A DNA stretch of 38,121 bases. Source: Bacteroides sp. (GTDB lineage: Bacteria > Bacteroidota > Bacteroidia > Bacteroidales > Bacteroidaceae). The notes under the pieces are model-generated. The model did not search any database and was not told the origin of the DNA. It worked only from the letters and a program-made list of their open reading frames with translations. The stretch covers positions 1-38,121 of the forward strand of contig JALCME010000031.1 of NCBI GenBank assembly GCA_022648295.1, given 5' to 3'. Below are positions 26,542 to 34,031 of this stretch, one piece after another. A program made the position numbers and the translations under genes. How positions within the stretch are numbered: the first letter of the stretch is position 1; each line of letters starts with the position of its first letter.

Positions 26542-26577
26542 TATCATCTATAGCACAATTGATTGCTATAGATGATA
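26542..26577 (+). terminator. 14-bp perfect-stem hairpin between peptide and GLPGLI genes
   Basis: TATCATCTATAGCA at 26542-26555 pairs without mismatch with TGCTATAGATGATA at 26564-26577 around an 8-nt loop (CAATTGAT). It begins 18 bp after the peptide stop and ends 16 bp before the GLPGLI ATG. Without a T-run it is more likely a partial terminator or a 3' stabilising structure that makes the peptide transcript more abundant than the downstream genes. Confidence 0.65.
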
Positions 26578-26592
26578 TTAATATGATACAAA

Positions 26593-27405
26593 ATGAGACA
26601 TCTATATTTCATAATATTAATTTTGATCTCTTCATTACTGAATGCCCAAGAAATAGATCATGTAAACTTACGCATTTATTACAAAGAAAAGTTTAAACTC
26701 TGGGAGAATTCATCTAAGTTTAACCAAGATGAAAAAATATTAGATATAGGGAGTAAAATATCCAAATTTTATAGCCTGTGGGAAAGTACGAATCAAATGA
26801 TACAAGATAGCGTATTAAAGCGTGGAGGAAATTTTCAAGAAGTACAAAATGCTTTGGGAAAATCTCCTTACCCACGTAGTTATCAATACGCTGTAGTATA
26901 TAAGAATTATCCTCAGAAAGGATTATTGACTTATACCGACCGGATATTTATTAAAACACTCCGGTATCAAGAGCCAATGGAGAAACAACAATGGCAGATA
27001 ATTGCCGATAAAACCGACACAATAGCCGGATACCGATGCCAACAAGCAAAAACCAACTTTCGCGGAAGAGAATGGAGTGTGTGGTTTACAATGGATATTC
27101 CTATCCACGACGGACCTTGGAAACTATGTGGACTCCCCGGTCTGATTTTAAAAGCGGAAGATTCCAAGAAAGATTTCTTATTTGAATGCATTCAGATAGA
27201 AAACATTCAAAATAATCAGGCAATAACGCTTCCTAAGCTACAATATGTTAAATGTAATCGAAAAGAATTGCAAAAGCAAATTATACAATCCGGAAAAGAT
27301 CCGGACGGCTATCTCAGGCAATTAGGATATGATGTAGGTCCTGGTTATGATGCTAAAGGGCGCCCCTTAAAATACGGCAAAACACATACACTCCTTGAGT
27401 ATTAA
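26593..27405 (+). CDS. GLPGLI-family secreted protein
   Basis: A 270-residue exported protein (signal MRHLYFIILILISSLLNA, cleavage before QEIDH). The family-defining motif G180-L-P-G-L-I185 stands in HDGPWKLCGLPGLILKAEDS. The preceding AGYRCQQAKTNFRGREWSVW and YTDRIFIKTLRYQEPMEKQQ are also typical of the family. GLPGLI proteins are Bacteroidetes-specific, periplasmic or surface proteins of unknown function, often found next to TonB-receptor-like barrels, as here (next gene 19 bp downstream). The first half contains helical, charged segments that may bind a partner. It probably forms a functional unit with the upstream peptide and the downstream barrel; this is inferred from order and strand only. 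Confidence 0.9.
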   Translation: MRHLYFIILILISSLLNAQEIDHVNLRIYYKEKFKLWENSSKFNQDEKILDIGSKISKFYSLWESTNQMIQDSVLKRGGNFQEVQNALGKSPYPRSYQYAVVYKNYPQKGLLTYTDRIFIKTLRYQEPMEKQQWQIIADKTDTIAGYRCQQAKTNFRGREWSVWFTMDIPIHDGPWKLCGLPGLILKAEDSKKDFLFECIQIENIQNNQAITLPKLQYVKCNRKELQKQIIQSGKDPDGYLRQLGYDVGPGYDAKGRPLKYGKTHTLLEY

Positions 27406-27424
27406 GATAATTATTAAAGAATAG

Positions 27425-30049
27425 ATGAGATACTTTACTTTAATATTGATCATGTTTCTTGGAATTCGTGGCGCATATGCTCAACAACAATTTCAAGGTA
27501 CTGTGATTGATGATAACACCGGAAAAGCACTGGAAGATGTATCTATCGCACTATTGAATAACAGTCAGGCTGCAACAAGTTTCACTTATACCGATCAGCA
27601 AGGACATTTTAGTTTGACAGCTAAAACACCTCCATCTTTTATCTCAATCGCACTATTAGGCTATAAACGGCAAATCATCCCCATCAATGAGTATATTAAC
27701 GGTAGTATCTATAAAATGCATAACGAGGGATATAAGATAAAAGAAGTAAAAGTAGTATCCCACCGAATCAGGAAAGAGAAAGATACAATAATTTATTCTG
27801 TTGCCGGCTTTAGAATGCCTCAGGATAGATCAATAGCAGATGTCTTAAAGAAAATGCCGGGAATAGAAGTAACTCCTGCCGGGCAAATTAAGGTTCAAGG
27901 ACAGCCAATCAGCAAACTATATATTGAAGGGATGGACCTGATGGGATCGAAATATGCTATGGCCACTGACAATTTATCAGGTAAAGTCGTGAAAGAAGTC
28001 CAGATACTAAACCATCATCAGCCAATAGCTGCCTTACGCGGAAAAACATTCAGTGAACAAATAGCCATCAACTTGGCCTTAACCGATAATGTCCACTTCA
28101 CCACATCGGGCACCGCCGATTTAGGAATAGGCTATTCAGACGGGGACAAGACTCTTTGGAGCGGGCGTCTTGTTGCATTGTTCTTAGGAAAAAAGCAACA
28201 AAACCTGTCTCTCTATAAAACAAATAATAACGGAGAAGATGTGAGCAACGAAATCCAAGATCAAATTGTAGACGAGGATATGGGTGTGAATGAAGATGCT
28301 CCGATCTTAACACTACCCGATTTATCCATTAGTCAGGTGGACGAAAAGCATTATTTAGACAATAAGAGTCACCTGTTTGCTACAAACCATCTTTATAAAA
28401 TGAGTAAAAACAGTACTTTGCGAGGACAGTTTACCTACCAATCCCTGCACAATGATATGCACGAAGAAACTATTTCATCTTATTTTTACCCTGACGGCAC
28501 AACAGTAATAACCGAAAATAATAAAATTGCTTCAATAAGCAACGATTACCATGCAGAAGCTGATTATCAATTGAATAGTTCTTCAAAATATATCCGCAAT
28601 AAGTTGACTGCCGGTATAGAACAAGATAAAGCGACTAATATAGTTGAGGCAAATGCCAATTTCATTGAACCGGTTACCCAAACGAAAAAGAAAAACATTA
28701 CTAATGCCTTTCAGTATATTAATACCTACAATAAAAATCATATCCTAAAAATCACTTCTATTAACTCCTTTCAGGATATTCCACAAACACTAACCGTTAC
28801 GCCGGGATTATACGAAGAATTATTAAATCAAGGCAATACTTATGACGGATTGACTCAAGATGTACGCATGCAAAGCTTTCATAGCCATACTAAAGCAAAA
28901 CTACAATTGATGATCGCTAAATTTTATATCAACATGGAAACAGGTATCAACTACGATTATCAAAAACTAACATCGTCTCTTTTTTGTAGACAAGGGAATG
29001 AACGATATCCTACTTCAAATTTACAATTCGCCAATGATGTTCACTTCTCAGACGCCAATCTCTTTGGGAATCCATCACTCACCTATAAAAGTGATCGCTG
29101 GAATATCCTCTTTTCAATCCCGTTATCTTTTCACTCTTATCACTTGAAAAGTGAAAGCAAGAAAGATTATTTCCGTTTTTTCCCTGAGCCGTCACTTCAC
29201 ATGGCCTACAGCATCAATGCTTATTGGGACTTGAATCAAACCATAAATTACCGTTATCAAACATCCGATATAAACCAACTTTATAATAACTATATTTTCA
29301 GTACTTACCGTAATGCACGCAGAGGCAGTGACTTTTATAATTACCGCATGCTTATCTATTCCATTTTCCTCAAATTCAGCAACCCGCTTGACGGATTATT
29401 TTGGTCTTTATCAGGATCAATAGTTCCAAATTGGCAAAATAAAATGCTCGTGATGAATCAAGACAATATTTTAACATCTAGTCAGATGTTTGATAAGAAA
29501 TACACCAATTTACAATGGAATATACGTTCCCGGCTATCCAAAGCTTTCGGCTGGTGGAAGCTTTTCACAGCATTGCGTGGTAACTATAGCGAAAACCGGA
29601 ATAAGAACATGCTCTCCGGACAAATGATTACTTTTGAAAATAGAATGCTTTCGTTATCTTTCGACTATTCTTTACAACCCTGTAAGTACATCAGCGTTGA
29701 AGGGAAAGAGGGCTTTTCATATTCCAAGTTATCCAGCAAAATTACTGATGGAGTGTCTTCCAGTCACACAAAAAACGAATTAACATTAAATGCATTTCCA
29801 AGCAGTAACTGGAAACTGAAATGGAGACATCAACTATTGATTAGCCATAAACCGGTCCACTCTTCCATTTATTTTATGGATACAGCAGTATCTTACCTTT
29901 ATAAACAAGTTGAATTTGAATTCAGCATGAACAATATTTTGAATAAGAGCTATTTTCAACAGATTGCCTACTCATCTATGATGGAAGAAAGTACTCTCAA
30001 TTATTTCCGTTCACGGGAAGGACTAATAAAAGTTATGATCAACTTCTAG
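27425..30049 (+). CDS. TonB-receptor-like outer-membrane barrel with CarboxypepD regulatory domain
   Basis: An 874-residue outer-membrane protein. The signal (LILIMFLGIRGAYA/QQQ) is followed by a carboxypeptidase-regulatory-like domain at about 22-100 (FQGTVIDDNTGKALEDVSIA; ISIALLGYKRQII). A reduced plug follows at about 130-205, with SIADVLKKMPGIEVTPAGQI, ISKLYIEGMDLMG and VKEVQILNHHQPIAALRG. The rest is a long beta-barrel ending in LIKVMINF, with a terminal aromatic residue. It is much shorter than SusC (about 1000-1200), has no SusD partner and belongs to the class of barrels found beside GLPGLI genes. It lies 19 bp after the GLPGLI stop, so the two should be cotranscribed. The direction of transport (import, export or sensing) cannot be told from the sequence. 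Confidence 0.88.
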   Translation: MRYFTLILIMFLGIRGAYAQQQFQGTVIDDNTGKALEDVSIALLNNSQAATSFTYTDQQGHFSLTAKTPPSFISIALLGYKRQIIPINEYINGSIYKMHNEGYKIKEVKVVSHRIRKEKDTIIYSVAGFRMPQDRSIADVLKKMPGIEVTPAGQIKVQGQPISKLYIEGMDLMGSKYAMATDNLSGKVVKEVQILNHHQPIAALRGKTFSEQIAINLALTDNVHFTTSGTADLGIGYSDGDKTLWSGRLVALFLGKKQQNLSLYKTNNNGEDVSNEIQDQIVDEDMGVNEDAPILTLPDLSISQVDEKHYLDNKSHLFATNHLYKMSKNSTLRGQFTYQSLHNDMHEETISSYFYPDGTTVITENNKIASISNDYHAEADYQLNSSSKYIRNKLTAGIEQDKATNIVEANANFIEPVTQTKKKNITNAFQYINTYNKNHILKITSINSFQDIPQTLTVTPGLYEELLNQGNTYDGLTQDVRMQSFHSHTKAKLQLMIAKFYINMETGINYDYQKLTSSLFCRQGNERYPTSNLQFANDVHFSDANLFGNPSLTYKSDRWNILFSIPLSFHSYHLKSESKKDYFRFFPEPSLHMAYSINAYWDLNQTINYRYQTSDINQLYNNYIFSTYRNARRGSDFYNYRMLIYSIFLKFSNPLDGLFWSLSGSIVPNWQNKMLVMNQDNILTSSQMFDKKYTNLQWNIRSRLSKAFGWWKLFTALRGNYSENRNKNMLSGQMITFENRMLSLSFDYSLQPCKYISVEGKEGFSYSKLSSKITDGVSSSHTKNELTLNAFPSSNWKLKWRHQLLISHKPVHSSIYFMDTAVSYLYKQVEFEFSMNNILNKSYFQQIAYSSMMEESTLNYFRSREGLIKVMINF

Positions 30050-30070
30050 CTTCTATCAATTCTTAAAAGC

Positions 30071-30842
30071 TAAGTAAGATGAAAGGTTAGCAGACAAACG
30101 CTATAGGCAGGGTACTTAGAAACTTCAACCTTTTGTAGAATATTGAAAATTAGGCAAAAGTAAGCTGCAAAAGCAATAAATTCCATATTTTTTCTTTTCA
30201 TTAAAGAAACAAGATGAAAACGATAACAACTACCGATCAAAACGAGATAGAAGAGATCATCAGGGAATGTTCTTATTGTAGTGTGGCCATGGTCGACCAA
30301 GAAGGAAATCCTTATGTTGTCCCCATGAATTTTGCCTATAAAGACGGAGTAATTTACATGCATTCCGGCCCTGAAGGCAGAAAATCAGAGATCATAGCAC
30401 ACAATCCTGCGGTTTGTATCAGTTTCTGTAAAGGACATGAGTTGGTTTATCAAAGCAGGCAAATTGCATGCAGCTACAGCATGAAATCACGTAGTGTGAT
30501 GTGCGTAGGCAAAGTACAACTCATTGAAGACCTGGAAGAAAAACGATCTGCTCTGGATTTCTTCATGAAACAATATACTGATAATCCATGCGGATATGCC
30601 GACCCTTCCTTACGCAATGTCAGGGTATGGGCTGTGAAGGTAGAGGAGATGAGTTGCAAGTCTTTCGGACTCCGGCCCAGTGAAATCCGATAAGAGATAG
30701 CCGCTAACTTATACAAGCAACCTATTATTCCTGCATGAATTAGATACAAAAGAAAAGAGTGCGTCCAAAATGTAACGCCCATTTTAAGACATTACAGATT
30801 GTAACCAACCTATAGAAGAAAACCTATCAAGCTCTTTTTCAG
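30071..30842. repeat. 772-bp direct repeat, copy 1 (nim-like gene with flanks)
   Basis: Aligns without gaps at a constant offset of 7161 bp to 37232-38003. The similarity covers the 143 bp before the oxidoreductase ATG, the whole gene and about 149 bp after it. Non-coding flanks are conserved as well as the gene, so this is a segmental duplication and not two independently acquired genes. Confidence 0.88.
30214..30693 (+). CDS. NimA-like pyridoxamine 5'-phosphate oxidase-family protein, copy 1
   Basis: A 159-residue split-barrel flavoprotein. The motifs CSYCSVAMVDQEGNPYVVPM, NFAYKDGVIYMHSGPEGRK and KSRSVMCVGKVQLIEDLEEK are the pattern of NimA-type and PNPOx-related flavin-binding proteins. 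Some family members reduce 5-nitroimidazoles; most have no proven substrate. It differs from the copy at 37375 at 21 of 159 positions (about 87% identical), and the pair lies in matching 772-bp repeats. The -7-like box in its leader reads TATTTTTT (30186-30193), where copy 2 has TATTTTTG, so this copy may be more weakly expressed. It stands alone, not in an obvious operon. Confidence 0.87.
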   Translation: MKTITTTDQNEIEEIIRECSYCSVAMVDQEGNPYVVPMNFAYKDGVIYMHSGPEGRKSEIIAHNPAVCISFCKGHELVYQSRQIACSYSMKSRSVMCVGKVQLIEDLEEKRSALDFFMKQYTDNPCGYADPSLRNVRVWAVKVEEMSCKSFGLRPSEIR

Positions 30843-31489
30843 AGCAATGACAAGGCTTCTTTCTTTGCTGATAGGGATAGTCTAGTTTCAAATTAAAAGC
30901 TATCCCTCTCTATAAATATACTTTTTAAGGAACGACTATTTAGTATCCGTGGAATTTCTTGTACGTCGGCTTGGTGTCATAATCTCCGTCTCTATGAACT
31001 GGTAGTTAAAGTCAACGTTATACGGTTCACCCACCTGCAATCCCCCGGAGGTAACCAGCACCGTAACGAGCAACGTGTTCTAAGGGTATGCCGTATTGAG
31101 AATGTGGATATTTCCAACATCAGAGATATTGGTGACATCCTCCTGCCTGAATTCCTTGATAGCTCGATGAATTATATCGGAACTGGATATATGCAGAAGT
31201 CTCCATAGAATCGACATCTCTCCCCGAGCGTAGAGTCTATGGTGGATACCACTGTAGAGTCAAACTGCTCCATTACTGAAAATATTCCGCCCAAAGGTGT
31301 GAGTTTTTCGGATTTTATTACTATTTTCGCAATGTCGTGTTGATTATTTCCACCTTTGAATTCGCAACGCTAAGATAAGTGAAAAATCCAACAAGGTAAA
31401 GATTCTGGGCTACTTTTTACTTAGGATCTCATAAAAGCGATATACTATCAAGTTGCGGAATTTAAGAGAAAGATATAAAACGAAGAACT
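30843..31489. other. Non-coding stretch between nim-like copy 1 and the regulator
   Basis: Apart from the IS1380 relic, no gene is visible. At 30823-30890 the sequences CCTATCAAGC and GCTGATAGG can pair as a long hairpin that may end the copy 1 transcript. GATAGGGATAG and CTATCCC nearby add a second weak pairing. The 110 bp before the regulator ATG at 31490 show no exact TAnnTTTG box. Confidence 0.45.
30950..31375 (-). pseudogene. IS1380-family transposase relic
   Basis: Minus-strand translation, with frame changes, gives the N-terminal half of an IS1380-type transposase in order: NSKVEIINTTLRK (about 31365-31327); then, after a frameshift, KSEKLTPLGGIFSVMEQFDS and TVVSTIDSTLGERCRFYG; then DIIHRAIKEFRQEDVTNISD with NTAYP; then TSGGLQVGEPYNVDFNYQFI; and, after another frameshift, DYDTKPTYKKFHGY, ending about 30951. 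About 50 residues between the second and third blocks appear to be deleted, and the C-terminal half is missing. Several stops and frameshifts show that it is dead. Blocks such as YDAKPTYKKFLGY are conserved in this family, which supports the assignment. It marks past insertion activity in the region between the two nim-like repeats. Confidence 0.72.
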
Positions 31490-33157
31490 ATGAAATTAAC
31501 GAAAATATTCATAATATGCCTCATCTCTACTCTTTTTTCATGTAACAGATATCAGAGCGAAGACTTAATATCGGATACCGACACTTTGCTTGTTAATAAT
31601 CCGAAACAAGCTATTGCTATATTGGATTCTTTGGAACAAGTGAGTAGTTTAAATGAAAAAGAGCGGACGCATCTAGTTTGGAACCGAGCTTTGGCATATC
31701 AGACATTGGGATTGTCACTGGCAGAAGATGACCAGTTGATGGAAGCAATAATCTATTATAGAACAGAGAACGAGAAACAGGAAGACAGTTATCTGCTGGA
31801 AGCATCGTATCTAAACTGGAATGGTAAGGAAGAAGATGCTGTAAGAGCCATAGACAATGGCCTTGCAAAAATATCGAACTCGACAAAACGAGTTCGACTA
31901 CTAGTTGCAAAAGCTGACATTCTAGAACATCTAAGTAAATATGACCAGGCCGCAAGTGCGCTGAAAGAAGCGTTTACTTATGGCATGTCGAAACGTGAAT
32001 CGGCTATACTAAGCTATAAGTTGGGAGTGAACCTTTCTCTGCAGGGTGACAGACATTCTGAATATTACTATGACAAGGGCATCAGGTTGGCAGCGGAGAA
32101 CGGCGATACGGCCATTGCATGTGAAATTATGCGCAACTATGCCGACTATCTGGCAAATAACGGACAATACAGCCGTTCAAACGATATGTTCTATCAGATT
32201 GGTCAAATGATGCCACAGGTTGCGAAATTATCGGCGATTCAAATGTCAATGGCGGGCAACTACATAAATCTGCATAGGCTCGACTCTGCTCGTATCTGTA
32301 ATGGCAAGGCCGTCAAAAGCGAGGAAGAACTGAAGGCTCATGGTTTTGCAGATATTGCACGTAGGGCTGTGATAGAACAGGAAAAGTTTTTGTTAGATTA
32401 TACCTCAGGTAAGCCCGTATCGTATGTAGAATTTGCACGATACTGTGACTCTATTACAGCTGACATGCAGGCGAAAGAAAATACTTCGACCAGACGGCAA
32501 GAGTCCAGGAATCGGCTACAGGCTGTCAACTATGAACTGAAACTTGATCAACAGCGAATGAGATATATGTTGTTGGTGGTAGTACTACTGTTGATAGGAG
32601 GCAGTGTAGGTGGTTATCTATATTATAGAAATAGGATTCAGCGACTGGCTGAAGCAGAAGATAGAGTTGATACCCTGACACGAATGCTGGAAGAAGCACA
32701 GGCCTCTATAACAGAGGATTCACCACTCCATAATCAGGCTAACAAGGAGGACGATTCTTTCTTTAAGAAAATTTTATTGCAGCAGTTAGGTATCATACGT
32801 CTTGTAGCTAGTACGCCTACTAACCAGAATCAGGCTCTTCTGAAGCGTATTTCAGGCATTAGTGGCGGTGAAATCCCTACCAACAGTTTACTTGTGTGGT
32901 CTGATCTATATATAGTTATAGACAGACTCTATGATAATTTCTATACCCGCTTGATAGATCATTCTGGCAATGCACTCACAGAAAAAGAAGTGCAGATATG
33001 CTGTTTGTTATGTGCAGGATTCTCGACAAAAGAGATTAGTGTCATCACCCAACAGTCTGACGCAACGATTTATGTACGCAAAACTGCCATTCGAAAGAAG
33101 ATAGGTGCTGCCGAAGGGCAAGATATCGTGTCCTGCGTCAATGACGTTAAGGACTGA
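31490..33157 (+). CDS. Membrane-anchored TPR/HTH transcription regulator
   Basis: A 555-residue protein. An N-terminal signal with a lipobox-like ending (IICLISTLFSC) leads into TPR-like helical repeats at about 30-300 (NPKQAIAILDSLEQVSSLNE; YDQAASALKEAFTYGMSKRE). A transmembrane span follows at about 357-378 (MRYMLLVVVLLLIGGSVGGY), then a coiled coil (LAEAEDRVDTLTRMLEEAQA) and a C-terminal LuxR/GerE-like helix-turn-helix at about 494-545 (ALTEKEVQICCLLCAGFSTK; SDATIYVRKTAIRKKIG). This layout is common in Bacteroides: a periplasmic TPR sensor joined through the membrane to a cytoplasmic DNA-binding domain. A strong terminator follows, so the small genes downstream form a separate unit and are its likely targets. 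The ligand is unknown. Confidence 0.85.
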   Translation: MKLTKIFIICLISTLFSCNRYQSEDLISDTDTLLVNNPKQAIAILDSLEQVSSLNEKERTHLVWNRALAYQTLGLSLAEDDQLMEAIIYYRTENEKQEDSYLLEASYLNWNGKEEDAVRAIDNGLAKISNSTKRVRLLVAKADILEHLSKYDQAASALKEAFTYGMSKRESAILSYKLGVNLSLQGDRHSEYYYDKGIRLAAENGDTAIACEIMRNYADYLANNGQYSRSNDMFYQIGQMMPQVAKLSAIQMSMAGNYINLHRLDSARICNGKAVKSEEELKAHGFADIARRAVIEQEKFLLDYTSGKPVSYVEFARYCDSITADMQAKENTSTRRQESRNRLQAVNYELKLDQQRMRYMLLVVVLLLIGGSVGGYLYYRNRIQRLAEAEDRVDTLTRMLEEAQASITEDSPLHNQANKEDDSFFKKILLQQLGIIRLVASTPTNQNQALLKRISGISGGEIPTNSLLVWSDLYIVIDRLYDNFYTRLIDHSGNALTEKEVQICCLLCAGFSTKEISVITQQSDATIYVRKTAIRKKIGAAEGQDIVSCVNDVKD

Positions 33158-33191
33158 TTAAGATTCTGAATTCCTGTATTTAGATCTTTAG

Positions 33192-33234
33192 AAAGAGTAA
33201 CCACTGATTATCAGTTGGTTACTCTTTTATTATT
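33192..33234 (+). terminator. Rho-independent terminator after the regulator gene
   Basis: AAAGAGTAACCA at 33192-33203 pairs perfectly with TGGTTACTCTTT at 33216-33227. The stem is prolonged inside by CTGAT/ATCAG after a one-base bulge, and TTATTATT follows. It lies 35 bp after the regulator stop. Confidence 0.8.
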
Positions 33235-33328
33235 AAGACAATTTATTTGGTGATTTAGTCGTTTTTAGGCTCATTTTAGTCAGAACTTTGTCTCATCAGA
33301 AGTTTAATAAATTATCAAATAAAAAAGA

Positions 33329-33688
33329 ATGAGGCAATTCATCAAATCATTTCGGATATTATCTGCATTGATACTCGGATTAATTTCTTGCACGAATATG
33401 CCAGGTACTCAGACATGGCGGATCAAAAAAGCTGCCACGGCCTATATTGAACAAGATTTGAAAAACGGTGAACGTATATGCTGGGGAAAGATCCAGAGAA
33501 AAGTTTTTAAGATAGTAAATAATAAAACGTGCACTTATGCTGAAGTGAAGTATGCGATAGCTTCAGGCGATGGAAACAAGTATAAGACGTTATATCTGTT
33601 ATTATCTGAGGATTGCGACTCACTCTATTCTGTTTCAGAAAATAGTAGTTTTAAAATAACACATTATGAAGAGGAATATTTTTTTTAA
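33329..33688 (+). CDS. Small lipoprotein of unknown function (119 residues)
   Basis: A 119-residue protein with a lipoprotein-type signal (LSALILGLISC, lipidated cysteine near residue 21). The mature part reads IKKAATAYIEQDLKNGERIC, then TYAEVKYAIASGDGNKYKTL and LLLSEDCDSLYSVSE. No known family is recognised. Its mature part resembles, in order and spacing, the next small gene (helix, L-x-NGE, then a beta segment with Y-x-I and a C-x-E-D-x-D ending), suggesting ancient duplication. Its last 23 bp overlap the start of that gene. It begins a unit that continues into an outer-membrane barrel gene. Confidence 0.7.
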   Translation: MRQFIKSFRILSALILGLISCTNMPGTQTWRIKKAATAYIEQDLKNGERICWGKIQRKVFKIVNNKTCTYAEVKYAIASGDGNKYKTLYLLLSEDCDSLYSVSENSSFKITHYEEEYFF

Positions 33689-34019
33689 GTTATCTGGTTG
33701 CATCATCATAGTGATGCTGTTTATAGTTATCAAAAATGGGCATATCAATTTGCCAGGACATGGAAATCTGGAGAACCAGAATCTTGAAAAAACTATAGTG
33801 AGTCATGTTTCTTCTAATCTTCTCAATGGTGAAACTGTAGAATTTGACAGCAAGTATCTCTGCAAAGACTATAAAGATAATGATGAAAAACGGTTTTCGG
33901 CCAATGTCATATATTATGTAATCTCAAAAGATGGTGCAAAAGAAAAACATGTTGCTCATGTGATCTGTAACGAAGATAAAGATCGGATCATTGAGTGGAA
34001 AGATATAGATAATGATTAA
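33666..34019 (+). CDS. Small membrane-anchored or secreted protein of unknown function (117 residues)
   Basis: A 117-residue protein with an N-terminal hydrophobic segment (LSGCIIIVMLFIVIKNG) that could be an uncleaved anchor or a signal peptide. The exported part contains IVSHVSSNLLNGETVEFDSK, ANVIYYVISKDGAKEKHVA and HVICNEDKDRIIEWKDID. It overlaps the preceding gene by 23 bp, which implies translational coupling, and ends 12 bp before the ATG of the barrel gene. The shared L-x-NGE, Y-x-IxxxG and C-x-EDxD landmarks with the preceding protein point to a divergent paralogue pair. No family is recognised. Confidence 0.68.
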   Translation: MKRNIFFKLSGCIIIVMLFIVIKNGHINLPGHGNLENQNLEKTIVSHVSSNLLNGETVEFDSKYLCKDYKDNDEKRFSANVIYYVISKDGAKEKHVAHVICNEDKDRIIEWKDIDND

Positions 34020-34031
34020 ATCTTGAGAAAT

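Noticed and set aside
30070..30363. Minus-strand ORF, with a matching one at 37195-37614
   Set aside because: Both are antisense shadows of the nim-like genes; their similarity only reflects the 772-bp duplication.
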